Origin: Nigerium sp.
Lineage (GTDB): Bacteria; Actinomycetota; Actinomycetes; Propionibacteriales; Propionibacteriaceae
Direction: 5' to 3'
NCBI GenBank assembly: GCA_016711325.1
Contig: JADJTH010000010.1
Coordinates: forward strand, 62,001-126,000
DNA: 64,000 nt
In this document: one piece after another, positions 44,297 through 55,864 of the stretch
Numbering within the stretch: the stretch's first letter is position 1
How the letters are laid out: each line of letters starts with the position of its first letter
Notes under the pieces: model-generated
What the model was told of the DNA's origin: nothing
Databases searched by the model: none
The model's input: only the letters and a program-made list of their open reading frames with translations
Made by a program: the position numbers and the translations under genes

Positions 44297-47200
44297 ATGT
44301 TCTCCAAGGTCCTCATCGCCAACCGCGGCGAGATTGCCGTACGCGCGTTCCGCGCCGCGACCGAGCTCGGTGTCAAGACCGTCGCCGTCTTCCCCTACGA
44401 GGATCGCCTCGCCGAGTACCGCCTGAAGGCCGACGAGAGCTACGAGATCGGCGAGCGCGGCCATCCGGTGCGCGCGTACCTCGACGTCGAGGGCATCATC
44501 AGCGCCGCGAAGGCGGCCCACGCCGACGCGATCTACCCCGGCTACGGGTTCCTCAGCGAGAACGCGGGCCTCGCCCGGCGCTGCGCCGAAGAGGGCATCA
44601 CCTTCGTGGGTCCGAGCTCCGACGTGCTGCGGCTGACCGGCGACAAGTCGGTCGCGATCGCCGCGGCGCGTGAGGCGGGCCTGCCGGTGCTGCGCGGCGC
44701 CGAGCCGTCCGAAGACACGGACGCCCTGGTGGCCGCCGCGCACGAGATCGGCTTCCCGGTGTTCGTCAAGGCCGTCGCCGGCGGCGGCGGGCGGGGCATG
44801 CGCCGCGTCGACGACCCCGAGCGGCTGCCCGCGGCCCTGGACGAGGCGATGCGCGAGGCGGACGCCGCGTTCGGCGACGGCCGGGTCTACCTCGAGCAGG
44901 CGGTCGACCAGCCGCGGCACATCGAGGTGCAGATCCTGGCGGACGCGTCCGGCGAGGTCATCCACCTGTACGAGCGCGACTGCTCGGTGCAGCGCCGTCA
45001 CCAGAAGGTCGTCGAGCTCGCGCCCGCTCCGAATCTCGACCCGGCCCTGCGCGCGGCGATGTGCGCGGACGCCGTCCGCTTCGCCCGGCACATCGGCTAC
45101 GTCAACGCCGGCACGGTCGAGTTCCTGCTTGGCAAGGACGGACGCTACGTGTTCATCGAGATGAACCCGCGCATCCAGGTCGAGCACACGGTCACCGAAG
45201 AGGTCACCGACGTCGACCTCGTCTCGGCCCAGCTGCGGATCGCGGCGGGCCAGACTCTGGCCGACCTCGGCCTGAGCCAGGACGCGATCCACGTCCGGGG
45301 AGCGGCACTGCAGTGCCGCGTGACGACCGAGGATCCCGCGAACGGGTTCCGTCCGGACACCGGCACGGTGAGCGTGTACCGGACGCCCGGCGGCGCCGGC
45401 GTCCGACTCGACGGCGGCACGGTGTTCGCCGGCGCCCAGATCGGTGCGCACTTCGACTCGATGATGGTGAAGCTGACGTGCCGTGGCCGCGACTTCGCCA
45501 CCGCCGCCCGGCGCGCGCAGCGGGCGCTCGCCGAGTTCCGCATCCGCGGGGTGAGTACGAACATCGCGTTCCTGCGGGGCGTCCTGCGTGACCCCGACTT
45601 CCTCGCCGGACGCGTCACGACGTCCTTCATCGACGAGCGTCCCGAGCTGCTGCGCCCGCACGCGTCGGCCGACCGCGCGACGCGCCTGCTGCGGTTCCTC
45701 GCCGAGCGGACCGTCAACCAGCCCTACGGCGATCCCCGGACGCCGATCGTCGCCCGCACCAAGCTGCCCGCCATCGACCTGGCCGTAGCGCCGCCCGCCG
45801 GTTCGCGGCAGAGGCTGCTGGAACTCGGGCCCGAGGGCTTCGCGCGGGCGCTGCGGGCGCAGAACGAGGTCGCGGTCACCGACACGACCTTCCGCGACGC
45901 GCACCAGTCGCTGCTGGCCACCCGGGTGCGCACCCGCGACCTCCTCAACGTGGCGCCGCACCTGGCCCGGATGCTGCCCGAGCTGTTCTCGGTCGAGGCG
46001 TGGGGCGGTGCGACCTACGATGTCGCGCTGCGCTTCCTCAAGGAGGACCCGTGGGAGCGGCTGGCCGCCCTGCACGCGTTGATGCCGAACCTGCCGATCC
46101 AGATGCTGCTGCGCGGACGCAACACCGTCGGCTACACCCCCTACCCGCTCGCGGTCACGAAGGCGTTCGTCGCCGAGGCGGCGTCCACCGGTGTCGACAT
46201 CTTCCGGATCTTCGACGCGCTCAACAACGTCGACCAGATCCGCCCGGCGATCGAGGCCGTCCGCGAGACCGATCACGCGGTCGCCGAGGCCGCCCTGTGC
46301 TACACGGGCAACATGATCTCGCCGGCCGAGAAGCTGTACACGCTCGACTACTACCTGCGGTTGGCCGAGCAGCTCGTCGGCGCGGGCGCGCACATGCTCG
46401 CCATCAAGGACATGGCCGGCCTGCTGCGGGCCCCTGCCGCCGCCCGGCTCGTCCGTGCGTTGCGCGAGAACTTCGACCTGCCGGTGCACCTGCACACGCA
46501 CGACACGGCGGGCGGCCAGCTCGCGACGCTGATCGCCGCCATCGACGCGGGCGTGGACGCCGTCGATGTCGCCTCGGCCGCGTGGGCGGGCACGACCTCG
46601 CAGGTGTCGATGTCGGCGCTGATCGCCGCGACCGACGACTCGGCGCGGACGACCGGGCTGTCGCTGCAGGCCGCGGAGGACCTCGAGCCGTACTTCGAGG
46701 CCGTCCGGCTGCTCTACGGCGAGTTCGAGTCGGGTCTGCCCGGGCCGACCGGCCGCGTCTACCACCACGAGATCCCCGGCGGCCAGCTCTCGAACCTGCG
46801 CCAGCAGGCGATCGCCCTCGGCCTGGCCGACCGGTTCGAGGCCATCGAGGACATGTACGCCGCCGCCAACCGGATCCTCGGCAACATCGTCAAGGTCACC
46901 CCGTCGTCGAAGGTGGTCGGCGACCTGGCCCTCGCGCTGGTCGCCCAGGGCATCGACCCGGGCGCCTTCGAGGCCGACCCGCAGCGCTACGACATCCCCG
47001 ACTCGGTGATCGGCTTCCTCAACGGCGACCTCGGCGACCCGCCGGGGGGCTGGCCGGAGCCGTTCCGCACGAAGGCGCTGGCCGGACGCCGCACGCGTCC
47101 GGTCGAGACGGAGCTGTCCGAGGCGGACGCCGCGGCGCTGGCGTCCGAACCGCGGCGCACCCTCAACAGGCTGCTGTTCCCTGGTCCGACCAAGGACTAC

Positions 47201-47674
47201 GAGGAGGCGCGCGAGCGATACTCCGATCTGTCGGTGCTGACCACGCGGCAGTTCCTGCACGGCCTGGAGCCGGGGCTGGAGCACGAGGTGCCGATCGAGC
47301 GCGGCAAGACGCTGCTGGTCAGCCTGCAGGCGATCGGCGATCCCGACGAGCGCGGCATGCGTCCGGTGATGGCGACCATCAACGGACAGATGCGCCGGGT
47401 GAGCGTCCGCGACGAGTCGGTGACGACGGACGTCGTGGCGGCCGAGCGGGCCAATCCGGCGCATCCCGGCGAGGTGCCGGCCCCGTTCTCGGGGGTCGTG
47501 ACCCTTACGGTCGAGGTCGGCGACGAGGTCGCCGTGGGCGACCAGGTGGCGACCATCGAGGCGATGAAGATGGAGGCGTCCATCACGTCGCCGGTGGCGG
47601 GCACGGTGCAGCGGGTGGCGTTGCGGCATTCGCAGGCGGTGGAGGGCGGCGACCTGCTGCTCGTCGTCGGGTAG
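44297..47674 (+). CDS. pyc: Pyruvate carboxylase
   Basis: A 1125-aa biotin enzyme making oxaloacetate from pyruvate and bicarbonate. Biotin carboxylase (MFSKVLIANRGEIAVRAF, FVKAVAGGGGRGMRRV, EMNPRIQVEHTVTEE) occupies about residues 1-450, carboxyltransferase (TDTTFRDAHQSLLATRVRT) about 530-1000, and the biotinyl domain is at the end (ATIEAMKMEASITSPVAG, biotinylated Lys). The whole alpha4-type enzyme is on one chain. It replenishes the TCA cycle together with citrate synthase nearby. Start ATG at 44297. Confidence 0.97.
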   Translation: MFSKVLIANRGEIAVRAFRAATELGVKTVAVFPYEDRLAEYRLKADESYEIGERGHPVRAYLDVEGIISAAKAAHADAIYPGYGFLSENAGLARRCAEEGITFVGPSSDVLRLTGDKSVAIAAAREAGLPVLRGAEPSEDTDALVAAAHEIGFPVFVKAVAGGGGRGMRRVDDPERLPAALDEAMREADAAFGDGRVYLEQAVDQPRHIEVQILADASGEVIHLYERDCSVQRRHQKVVELAPAPNLDPALRAAMCADAVRFARHIGYVNAGTVEFLLGKDGRYVFIEMNPRIQVEHTVTEEVTDVDLVSAQLRIAAGQTLADLGLSQDAIHVRGAALQCRVTTEDPANGFRPDTGTVSVYRTPGGAGVRLDGGTVFAGAQIGAHFDSMMVKLTCRGRDFATAARRAQRALAEFRIRGVSTNIAFLRGVLRDPDFLAGRVTTSFIDERPELLRPHASADRATRLLRFLAERTVNQPYGDPRTPIVARTKLPAIDLAVAPPAGSRQRLLELGPEGFARALRAQNEVAVTDTTFRDAHQSLLATRVRTRDLLNVAPHLARMLPELFSVEAWGGATYDVALRFLKEDPWERLAALHALMPNLPIQMLLRGRNTVGYTPYPLAVTKAFVAEAASTGVDIFRIFDALNNVDQIRPAIEAVRETDHAVAEAALCYTGNMISPAEKLYTLDYYLRLAEQLVGAGAHMLAIKDMAGLLRAPAAARLVRALRENFDLPVHLHTHDTAGGQLATLIAAIDAGVDAVDVASAAWAGTTSQVSMSALIAATDDSARTTGLSLQAAEDLEPYFEAVRLLYGEFESGLPGPTGRVYHHEIPGGQLSNLRQQAIALGLADRFEAIEDMYAAANRILGNIVKVTPSSKVVGDLALALVAQGIDPGAFEADPQRYDIPDSVIGFLNGDLGDPPGGWPEPFRTKALAGRRTRPVETELSEADAAALASEPRRTLNRLLFPGPTKDYEEARERYSDLSVLTTRQFLHGLEPGLEHEVPIERGKTLLVSLQAIGDPDERGMRPVMATINGQMRRVSVRDESVTTDVVAAERANPAHPGEVPAPFSGVVTLTVEVGDEVAVGDQVATIEAMKMEASITSPVAGTVQRVALRHSQAVEGGDLLLVVG

Positions 47675-47770
47675 ATCGGCTACCGGCGGGCCATGGTTGG
47701 CCGGCGCGCCGGCGACTACTGTGGGTGGTGGGACGCACTTCCCCGTCCCCGCTTCGATGAAGGACGCATC

Positions 47771-48370
47771 ATGGGCTCGCAGGAGACGACAGTCATCACC
47801 ACGCTCGGCCTCGACGGCAGCAGCTTGCCGCGGAAGGCCATCAGTTTGGTCCGCTGGGGGCTGGGCATCGCAGGCGCTTCGTCGCTGATCCTCGGCCTGC
47901 TGATCACCTTCTGGCCTGAGCGCACGGCGATGGTGCTGGCCATTTTCTTCGGCGTGCACTTCCTGATCGCCGGTGTGGGCTACGTCGTGGTCAGTTTCCT
48001 CGGCAGGTCCGCGTCGACGGGCGCGCGCGTGCTTTCCTTCGTGCTCGGCGCTCTCTTTGCCGGCGCGGGCGTCGTGATCATGGCCAATCCGGCGGATTCC
48101 GCGCGTGTTCTCGGCATCTTCATCGGCGTGTACGTCGGTTTGCTGTGGCTCATTGAGGGCATCGTCACGTTGATTCAGATCAAGGACGCCCCCTCGCGCG
48201 TGTGGGGATTGTTCTTCGGTGTGATCAGCGTGCTCGCGGGCATCGCGCTGCTGACGTCGCCGATGTGGGGCGCGGCGCTGCTGTTCATGATCGCGGGCAT
48301 CGTGATGATCCCGATGGGCATCATCCAGTTGGTGCGCGCCTTCACGTTCGGACGCCGAGCCCGCGGCTGA
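47771..48370 (+). CDS. HdeD/DUF308 family membrane protein
   Basis: A 199-aa protein with six membrane helices in three similar pairs (for example SLILGLLITFWPERTAMVLA, VLSFVLGALFAGAGVVIMAN and FGVISVLAGIALLTSPMWG). The repeated G-x-x-L-x-G pattern and P-positions fit HdeD-like proteins, which are linked to acid stress in enterobacteria. Role here unknown. Last core gene before the accessory island. Confidence 0.85.
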   Translation: MGSQETTVITTLGLDGSSLPRKAISLVRWGLGIAGASSLILGLLITFWPERTAMVLAIFFGVHFLIAGVGYVVVSFLGRSASTGARVLSFVLGALFAGAGVVIMANPADSARVLGIFIGVYVGLLWLIEGIVTLIQIKDAPSRVWGLFFGVISVLAGIALLTSPMWGAALLFMIAGIVMIPMGIIQLVRAFTFGRRARG

Positions 48371-48499
48371 CGGTGCGTTTCGTCGCGACGACGGTCCGGC
48401 GAGCCATTCTTTGAGACCGAACGTGCCGCTCGTTGAGATGAGCGCGGATTTTTCGGGGTTGGCCGGCGCGTTGCCGGCGGTTCATGCGCGCGGGGCCTA

Positions 48500-49620
48500 G
48501 TGTCGCGTGTCGTTAGTTCCTAAATGGTTGGTGGTTTGGGAGGATTGGCTATGGCGAATTCTCCGGCTCCGGCGTTGGCGCTACGAGAGGGCGATCGAGA
48601 CGAGTTGGTGTCGTGGACGCGTTCCACGGCGATCCGGGCGGGTCTGGCGATGAGGGCGCGGATCGTGCTGCTCGCATCGGAAGGACTCGCGAATGCGCGG
48701 ATCGCGTCCGAGGTGGGAACAACGACGACGTCGGTGTGGAAGTGGCGGAACCGGTACGCCGAGGCCGGCCTGGCCGGTTTGGACGACGCGGCTCGGTCCG
48801 GACGGCCCAAGCTGGTCGATGACGAGCGCATCATCACGGCGACGTTGACGGCGCCGCCGAAGAGGTACGGGGTGACGCACTGGTCCTCTCGGTTGCTGGC
48901 CGGTCATCTGAAGATCGGGAACGCGACGGTCGCCAGGGCGTGGCGCAGGTACGGTGTCCAGCCCTGGCGCTCGGAGACGTTCAAGTTCTCCACCGACCCC
49001 GAACTCGTCGGGAAGGTCACCGATGTCGTCGGTCTGTATCTGGCGCCACCGGAGAACGCGATCGTGCTGTGTGTGGACGAAAAGAGCCAGATCCAGGCGC
49101 TGGACCGGACCGCGCCGATGCTGCCGATGCGGCCAGGCGACCCGGAGAAACGCACCCACGACTACAAACGGCATGGCACGACGACTCTGTTCGCGGCGCT
49201 GGAGATCGCCACCGGGCACGTCACCGGCGCGGTCAAGCCGAAGCACCGCCGGCAAGAGTTCCTGGCCTTCCTGCGTCAACTGGACCGCGCCTACCCGGAG
49301 CAGGACCTGCACCTGGTGATGGACAACTACGCCACCCACAAGACCCCGAAGTCAAGGACTGGCTGGACAAGCACCCCCGTTTCCACGTGCACTTCACGCC
49401 GACCTCCGGGTCCTGGCTGAACCTCGTCGAGGTCTGGTTCGGGATCATCGACAAGCAAGCCATCCGCCGCGGCATCTTCACCAGCGTGAAAGACCTCAAC
49501 GCGAAGATTCGCCAGTTCATCACCGGATGGAACAACCGCAAACACGCCTTCGTCTGGACCAAGACCGCCGACGAAATCCTCACGAAAGCGAACCGTCAAC
49601 CAACTTCAGACACGCGACAC
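48500..49620 (+). mobile_element. IS630-family insertion sequence
   Basis: A 1,121-bp element with 12-bp perfect terminal inverted repeats GTGTCGCGTGTC (48500-48511) and GACACGCGACAC (49609-49620). It is flanked by TA on both sides (48498-48499, 49621-49622), the target duplication of IS630/Tc1-type elements. The transposase has a frameshift. It lies 58 bp upstream of the RHS gene start. Confidence 0.9.
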
Positions 49621-49623
49621 TAG
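48551..49623 (+). pseudogene. IS630 transposase, frameshifted
   Basis: Two overlapping frames together form one DDE transposase. Frame one (48551 to about 49350) has the N-terminal helix-turn-helix (ASEGLANARIASEVGTTTTS) and two catalytic acids (VCVDEKSQIQALD and HLVMDNYATHK). Frame two continues VKDWLDKHPRFHVHFTPTSG and the third acid in SWLNLVEVWFG. The break is at about 49346-49350, where one G seems lost before GAAGTC. Programmed frameshifting is possible in this family, but no obvious slippery heptamer is in phase. The stop uses the flanking TA. Confidence 0.85.
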
Positions 49624-49633
49624 CGTCGGGGGC

Positions 49634-49657
49634 GTGGTTGTCGCCGTTGACAACCAC
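49634..49657. promoter_or_regulatory. Hairpin upstream of the RHS gene
   Basis: GTGGTTGTC (49634-49642) and GACAACCAC (49649-49657) form a perfect 9-bp stem with a 6-base loop, 23 bases before the RHS start. It may be an operator, an attenuator, or a terminator left beside the IS630 end. A ribosome-binding site (CAGGAGG) follows it. Confidence 0.45.
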
Positions 49658-49680
49658 CTTTACCCCCAGGAGGTGCTGGC

Positions 49681-50775
49681 ATGCGTGCTGGCTCACGTGT
49701 TGTGGCCGTGTTGTTGGGTTGGCTGCTGGTCGTGTTGTGCGGGCCGACGGATCCGGTTGCGGTGGCTGCGCCGCCCGGGGCGAGGGAGCCCGTGGCCCCG
49801 AAGGTTGGCGGCCGACGGAACTCCCTGGGGGAGCTGACCGCTGCGGACGAGGTGTCCGCGCGCGCGATGGCGCGGATCGCGGGCGAGCGCGTCGAAGTGG
49901 TGGGCTCGCGGTCGGAGTTCTCGTCGACGTGGGCTCTGCCGGATGGATCGCTGGCGTCTGGTCAGGCGGCGGGGCCGCTGTGGGTGCGCGCGGGTGGTTC
50001 GGGCCGGGAACTGGAGGACTGGATCGAGGTCGATCTGGATCTGGTGCGCGGTGCGGACGGCTGGGTGCGGCCGAAGGGGCATCCGGCGGATCTGCGGTTC
50101 GCGGGCGGTTCGGACGAGCCGGTCGAGACGCTGGCGGTGGCCGCCGACCGCGATCGGTCCGAGGACGCGGTGAGCCTCGGGTGGGATCGTGCGTTGCCGG
50201 AGCCTCGCCTGGCTGGTCCTCGGGCGACGTACATGGACGTGTCCCCGGGTGTGGATCTGGTGCTGGAGGCCACGCGTACGGGGTTCGAGCAGTTCTTCGT
50301 GATCCGCGAGCGTCCAGAGAAGGGCGCCGAGCCGGATCTCGGGTTGCCGTTGAGGGCGTCCGGGCGGTTCGCGTTGCGCGGCGACGGGGGCGACGCCGCG
50401 GCGATCATGGCGGACGGCAGCGAGGTTGCGCGGGTCGGGCGCCCGCATGCGTGGGATGCGCGGCTCGATCAGGAGCGGGAACACCCGGTGACGCGTCCGT
50501 GGCAGTGGGCGTCGCCTGGGGTGTCGGGTCTGGCTCGCTCGCTGGGTGAGCCCCGGGAGTGGGACGAGGCGAAGAAGCCCGATCTGACGCGGCCGGAGAC
50601 GGCCCCGGAGAAGGTGCAGTTGCCGCGCGATCGGCGTGACATGACGCCTCGCGCACCGGAGCAGAAGGCAGCGCCGGTGGCGAAGGAGGGGCGGGCTCCC
50701 GAGGGCGTTGAGGTTCCGCATCTGCAGCCGACGCTGCCGTTGTCGGGGGAGCGTGTCGGTCGCTTCGAGCGATGA
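49681..50775 (+). pseudogene. Secreted RHS polymorphic toxin, N-terminal fragment
   Basis: The first ~360 codons of a very large RHS gene. A signal peptide (GSRVVAVLLGWLLVVLCGP) targets it to secretion. The mature start contains LGELTAADEVSARAMARI and a pre-toxin N-terminal domain common in secreted actinobacterial RHS proteins (RATYMDVSPGVDLVLEATRT). The frame ends at 50775, but the homologous protein clearly continues in the next frame from about 50756, so a 1- or 2-base indel has split the gene. RBS CAGGAGG lies upstream. Confidence 0.8.
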
Positions 50776-53700
50776 GGCACGGGTGGAGCTGGGTCTGGAT
50801 CAGGAGTTCCTGGATGATCCGGCGACGGTGTATCCGGTGGTGGTGGATCCGGATGTGGCGTTCGCCTGGGGGTTCGATACCTGGGTGTCACAGGATTGGA
50901 AGTACACGGACAAGTCGGGTGAGACGTTCCTGCGCGTTGGCGGCGTCCCGGGCACGGCGCGAACCTTCATTCATTTCGGGGTGGGACCGTTCGCCGGCAA
51001 GCAGGTGCTGGCCGCCGATATCTCGTTGTGGGCGACGTGGTCGTACTCATGCCAGCCCCGGAATTGGGAGCTGTGGGATACGTCGTTCGCGTCGACGGGC
51101 ACACGCTGGGGGGCTCAGCCGGCGTGGTATTCGAAGTGGTCGGTATCGGATGAGACGCAGGGGTATTCCTCGGCGTGCGGCGACGGCTGGGTGACGATCG
51201 ATGCGCAGGCGCTGGCTCAGGCGTGGGCCGACAACGGCCATCTGGGTGACGTGGCTTTGGGCCTGAAGGCCGAGAACGAGTCCGATCCGTACGCGTTGAA
51301 GGAGTTCAACTCGGCGAATGCGGGCGACAATGTGCCGACGCTGTGGGTGCGGTACAACACCCGGCCGACGCCGAGCACGGATCTGGCGGTGACACCGTCG
51401 AATGTCGTGGATGGGGTTGTCTACACGAATCATGCGACGCCGTCGTTGTCGGCGATCGGGCATGACCCGGACGGCGACTGGCTGTCGTTCGTGTATCGCC
51501 TGCATCGCGGGGTGAATGGTCCTCAGCTGTGGCAGACGACCCGGACGGGTGAGCAGGGGGTGGCGGTCAGCGTTCCGGTATCCGCGCACGGCGGGTCGTT
51601 GGTCGACGGTGAGAGTTACGATTACGTCGTCCATGCGGCGGATTCTTCGGGCGCGTGGAACACGCATTACTCGGACTGGAAGCGGATTGTCGCGGACTTG
51701 ACTCCGCCGCCCGCGCCCGTGAGTGTTTCCTCGTCGACGTATCCGAGCGACACCGGCTGGCATGGTGATGTCGGGGTTGCGGGTACTTTTACGGTGGCGC
51801 TTGGCGCCGGGGAGGCGAATCCGCACGGCTTCATCTGGGCGGTGGACGGTCCGCCGGTGGACACGAACCGGGTGCTCGGTTCTGATTTCTCGTGGACGCC
51901 CTCGGCGGCGGGACGCCATGTGCTGAATGTGCGGGCGATCGACAAGGCGGGGAATCTGTCGCCGGTGGTGAGTTACCCGTTCAATGTGGGTCGTGGCGCG
52001 ATCGTGTCGCCGATGGAGGGCACGCGGGTGGTGCGCCGGGCGAGGTTGGAGATCCAGGCCGACCCGACGTTGACGGACGTGAGGTTCGAGTGGCGGGCCG
52101 GGCCGGACGCCTCGGCGATCCACGCGGTGCCGGCGGGCGTGTTGTCGACCGCCTCGGGTGCGCCGTTCGGTGCGGATCGGATCGCGCTGTCGACTTTGGG
52201 GTCGTATGCGACGTTGGACGCCGCGGCGCTGCTGGGGTTCCGCAGGGGGCCGTTCCAGGTGCGGCCGGTGTTCCGTGCGGGCACGGGGCCGGACGTGCAG
52301 GGTGCCTGGGTTAGCCTGTTCGTCGATCCGGACGCCGATGGCGCGTCCGCCGATCAGGTCGGTCCGGGCGGGGTGAACCTGATCACCGGTGATTACACCT
52401 TGTCGAGCGAGGATGCCGACGAGTTCGGCGTGCTGGTGGGCCGGACCGCCTCGTCGCGTGATCCGCGGGCGGGGTTCCAGCCGCAGGCCGAGATCTTGTC
52501 GGCGTCGCAGCGGACGATTTCGGATGTGACGGGGTTCGAGTCGGATGCGGCGTTGTTCGAGAAGGTCACGGATCGGTGGCACGCGGGCGGCGATGGCTTG
52601 CGGGTGCGTCCGCTCTCGCTGGGTACGAACACTTTCGTGTCCGTGGGTGGCGATGTCGGTGGGGTGCGGCTGGGCTTGAAGGGCGGATCGACGTATCGGT
52701 TCACCGGCTGGGCGTACGTGCCGGCGGCGACGGGTCTTTCGCCGGATCATGCGGAGCGTGGTCTGCGGCTGGCGGCGTTCACGAGGGTGGGGAGCGATCC
52801 GTATCAGTGGACGTTGTCGGAGAAGGTCCAAGCGACGGATACCTGGCAGTTCCTGAGCGTTGACTTCACGGTGCCCGAAGGGGTGACCGAGGCGTTCGTG
52901 CGCGTCTACAACGGATTCCAGCAGGGGTCGGGCAAGGAGGTGTTCTATGACGACCTGTCCTTGCGGGAACTGTGGGCGCCGGTGGGGCCGCAGTGGTCGC
53001 TGGGGAGCGCGGACGATGCGGCCGGCACCGACTACGAGAAGGTTGAGAAGCCGGACGAGGAGACGGTGGTGGTTCATGCCGCCGGCGGCGGCGAGATCTG
53101 GTTCACCGCGGCGGGGTCAGGCGCCTGGGTGCCCGAGCTGGGTGCCGAGGGTCTGGTGTTGACCAGCCAGGGCGACGACTGGACGTTGAGCGAGCTGGAC
53201 GGCACGGTGACGCATTTCTCGCCGGCGACCGCGGGTGGGCCTGCGCTGATGACGACGACAGCGCCACCTGCGGCGGCGGGGCAGACGCGGATGGTGTATC
53301 AGGGCGAGGCGGGGGAGTTCCCGAAACAGCTGAGTCGTGTCGAGGTGTGGTCGACGAACCCGGCCAGCGGTGCGGTCGAGAAGCAGACGGTGGTCGAGTA
53401 TCGCTATGACTCGGCGGGGCGCCTGACCCAGATGTGGGATCCGCGCGTGACGCCGGCCTTGAAGACCGTGTACGGCTATGACCAGGCCGGGCACGTGACG
53501 TCGCTCACGCCGGCCGGCGAGTTGCCCTGGCGGTTCGCGTACGCCGCGGGTGGCCAGAGGACCTCGGCGTCGGGCGACCTGATCGATGCGAATCCGGGTC
53601 GTCTGCAGTCGGTGACGCGTGCCTCGCTGGTGGAGGGCAGCGCGTCGCAGGCGGGCCCCGACAACACCACGACCGTCTTGTACGGTGTGCCGCTGGCGCG

Positions 53701-55864
53701 CGCCGATGGCGGGCCCTACAACCTGGACGAGAACGCGTTGGGGTCGTGGGCGCAACGGGGAGCGCCAACCGATGCCACGGCCGTCTTCGGCCCGCATGCG
53801 CCCCCGTCGGTGACTGAGCCGACGGCGTCGGCACCCGGCGCGGATGGCTATGCCACGGCGACGGTGCACTATCTGGACGCCTCGGGCCGGGAGGTGAACA
53901 CGGCGAGCCCGATCGGCGGCACCGGGGTGGACGCGAACCTGAAGCGGATCGGCTTCATCGATTCGGCGGAGTTCGATCAGTACGGCAACACGATCCGTAC
54001 GTTGGACGCGACGAACCGGTTGATCGCTCTGGGAGTCGGAGCGACGGCGTCCGCGGATCTGCTCGAGCTGAACCTGGCGAGCATGCCGACCGCGGAGCGG
54101 GCGTTGCGCCTGTCGGCGACCAGTACCTATTCCGCCGATGGGCTCGACTTGCTGTCGAGCGTGGGGCCTGCTCAGCGGGTGTCGACGGCGGCGGGCATGG
54201 AGGTGGTGCGGCTTCGCACGGCGAACACCTACGACGAGGGCAAACCGGATGCTCAGGCGTACCACCTGGTGACGACGTCGACGACGAGCGCGCAGCCGGT
54301 CGATCATCCGAACGATCCGTCCCGTGGTCTGGATTCCGTGACGACACGGACGGGGTACGCGCCCACCGCGCAGTTGGGCGGCACGTCGGGGTGGGTGGTG
54401 AAGAAGCCCACGTCGGTGACGGTCGGTGAAGGCGCGCAGCAGGTCGGCTCGCAGATCAAGTACGACGACAAGGGGCGGGTGCTTGCCTCCCGTCGGCCGT
54501 CGGTGGCGGGGGTCGCCGACTGGGGGACGCGGTCGATCTACTACACGGCGGGCGCGAATCCGGATGACGCGGCGTGCGGGAACCGTCCCGAATGGGCGGG
54601 CCAGGCGTGCGTGAGCAAGCCGGAGACCAGCGTTGAGGGCAGTGTCGCGGCGCGGATGGGCGACACGTTGCCGACCCGGCGCATCACCCAGTATTCGCAG
54701 TACGGCACCCCGCTGCAGGTGACGGAGACCTCCAGTGGCGCGGGCGCGACCGAGCGGACGACGACCACGACGCTGGACGCCGCCGAGCGCACCCATACGG
54801 TCGCGACGACCGTCACCGGTTCGGGAGCGGGCACGGGCGTCGCAACGGTCACGACCGTGTACGACGCGGCGAGCGGCCATGCGGTCGAGAGCGTCACCGG
54901 CCAGGGCAGCGTCACCCGCACCCTCGATCAGCTGGGGCGCACCCTGACCTACAGCGACGCTTCGGGGGCGACCGCGACCAGCACGTACGACCGGTACGGG
55001 CAGCCGAAGACCTATACCGAGAAGAACGCCGTCGGCGCCCTCATCGGTTCCAGATCGTTCACCTACGATCGCGTGGAGGACCCGCGTGGGTTCCTGACGT
55101 CGATCTCCGATTCGGTGGCCGGCACGATCAGCGCCACTTACGGCGCCGACGGGCAGGTTCTCACCCAGTCGTTGCCGGGTGGCGTCAGCCTCGAGATCGG
55201 CTACGACGCGACCCGCGCGCCGGTGTCGCGCACGTACAGCTACGGCGGCCAGGTCGTGGCCAGCTCGGCGATCACCGTCAACACCCAGGGCAAGTGGGCG
55301 TCGCACACCACGAGCGCGTCGTCGAGTAGCTACACCTACGATGCGCTCGGGCGCCTGACCGGCGCGCAGCAAACGGTCAACGGGGTCTGCACGTGGCGGG
55401 AGTACGACTTCAACGCGCGATCGGACCGGACGGCGAAGCGCTCGAAGACGGTCAGTGGCGGCTGCACGCCCGGGGCGATGGGCAGCCCGGACCAGACCAT
55501 CAACTACACCTATGACAGTGCCGACCGGCTGGTGGCCGACACCAGCGGGAGCGGGCAGCCGTGGGCCTATGACGGCCTGGGCCGGATGACCGGCTACCGG
55601 TCAGCGCTCGATCCCGATGTGACGGTCACATCGACCTACTTCGACAACGACCGGATCAAGTCCCAATCGACCCCCGACGGTGCGAGCATGGCGTGGACGC
55701 TCGACCCGCTGGGCCGGTTCGACACCATCACGAGCACGCCCGCTGGTGGCACTGCCACGGTGAAGCAGAATCACTACACCGACGACGGGGACAGCCCGTC
55801 GTGGATCGGCGAGGACACCAGCGACCCAGGGCCCCGTCATTGTCGGGTTCTAGCTTGTCAGTAG
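50753..55864 (+). pseudogene. RHS/YD-repeat toxin, central fragment
   Basis: About 1690 codons of the same gene, up to 55826, where an ISAs1-type element interrupts it; the last residues to 55864 are element-encoded. Order: LDDPATVYPVVVDPDVAF; a DNRLRE-type carbohydrate-binding-like domain (YTDKSGETFLRVGG onwards); Ig-like domains; a second binding-module-like domain (YRFTGWAYVPAATG); then RHS/YD repeats (YRYDSAGRLTQM, YTYDALGRLTGA, YTYDSADRLVADTSG). An in-frame GTG at 50753 is the nearest start but would lack a signal peptide. The repeats would form the shell that encases the toxin tip. Confidence 0.85.
55817..55826. repeat. Target-site duplication of the ISAs1 element, left
   Basis: ACCAGCGACC, repeated exactly at 59270-59279. 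One copy restores the RHS frame (codons for TSDPSHVTR) when the element is removed. Confidence 0.95.

Noticed and set aside
49340..49356. Programmed -1 frameshift in the IS630 transposase
   Set aside because: The CCCCGAA run is not in the right phase for a slippery heptamer and no stem-loop was evident; simple base loss is more likely.
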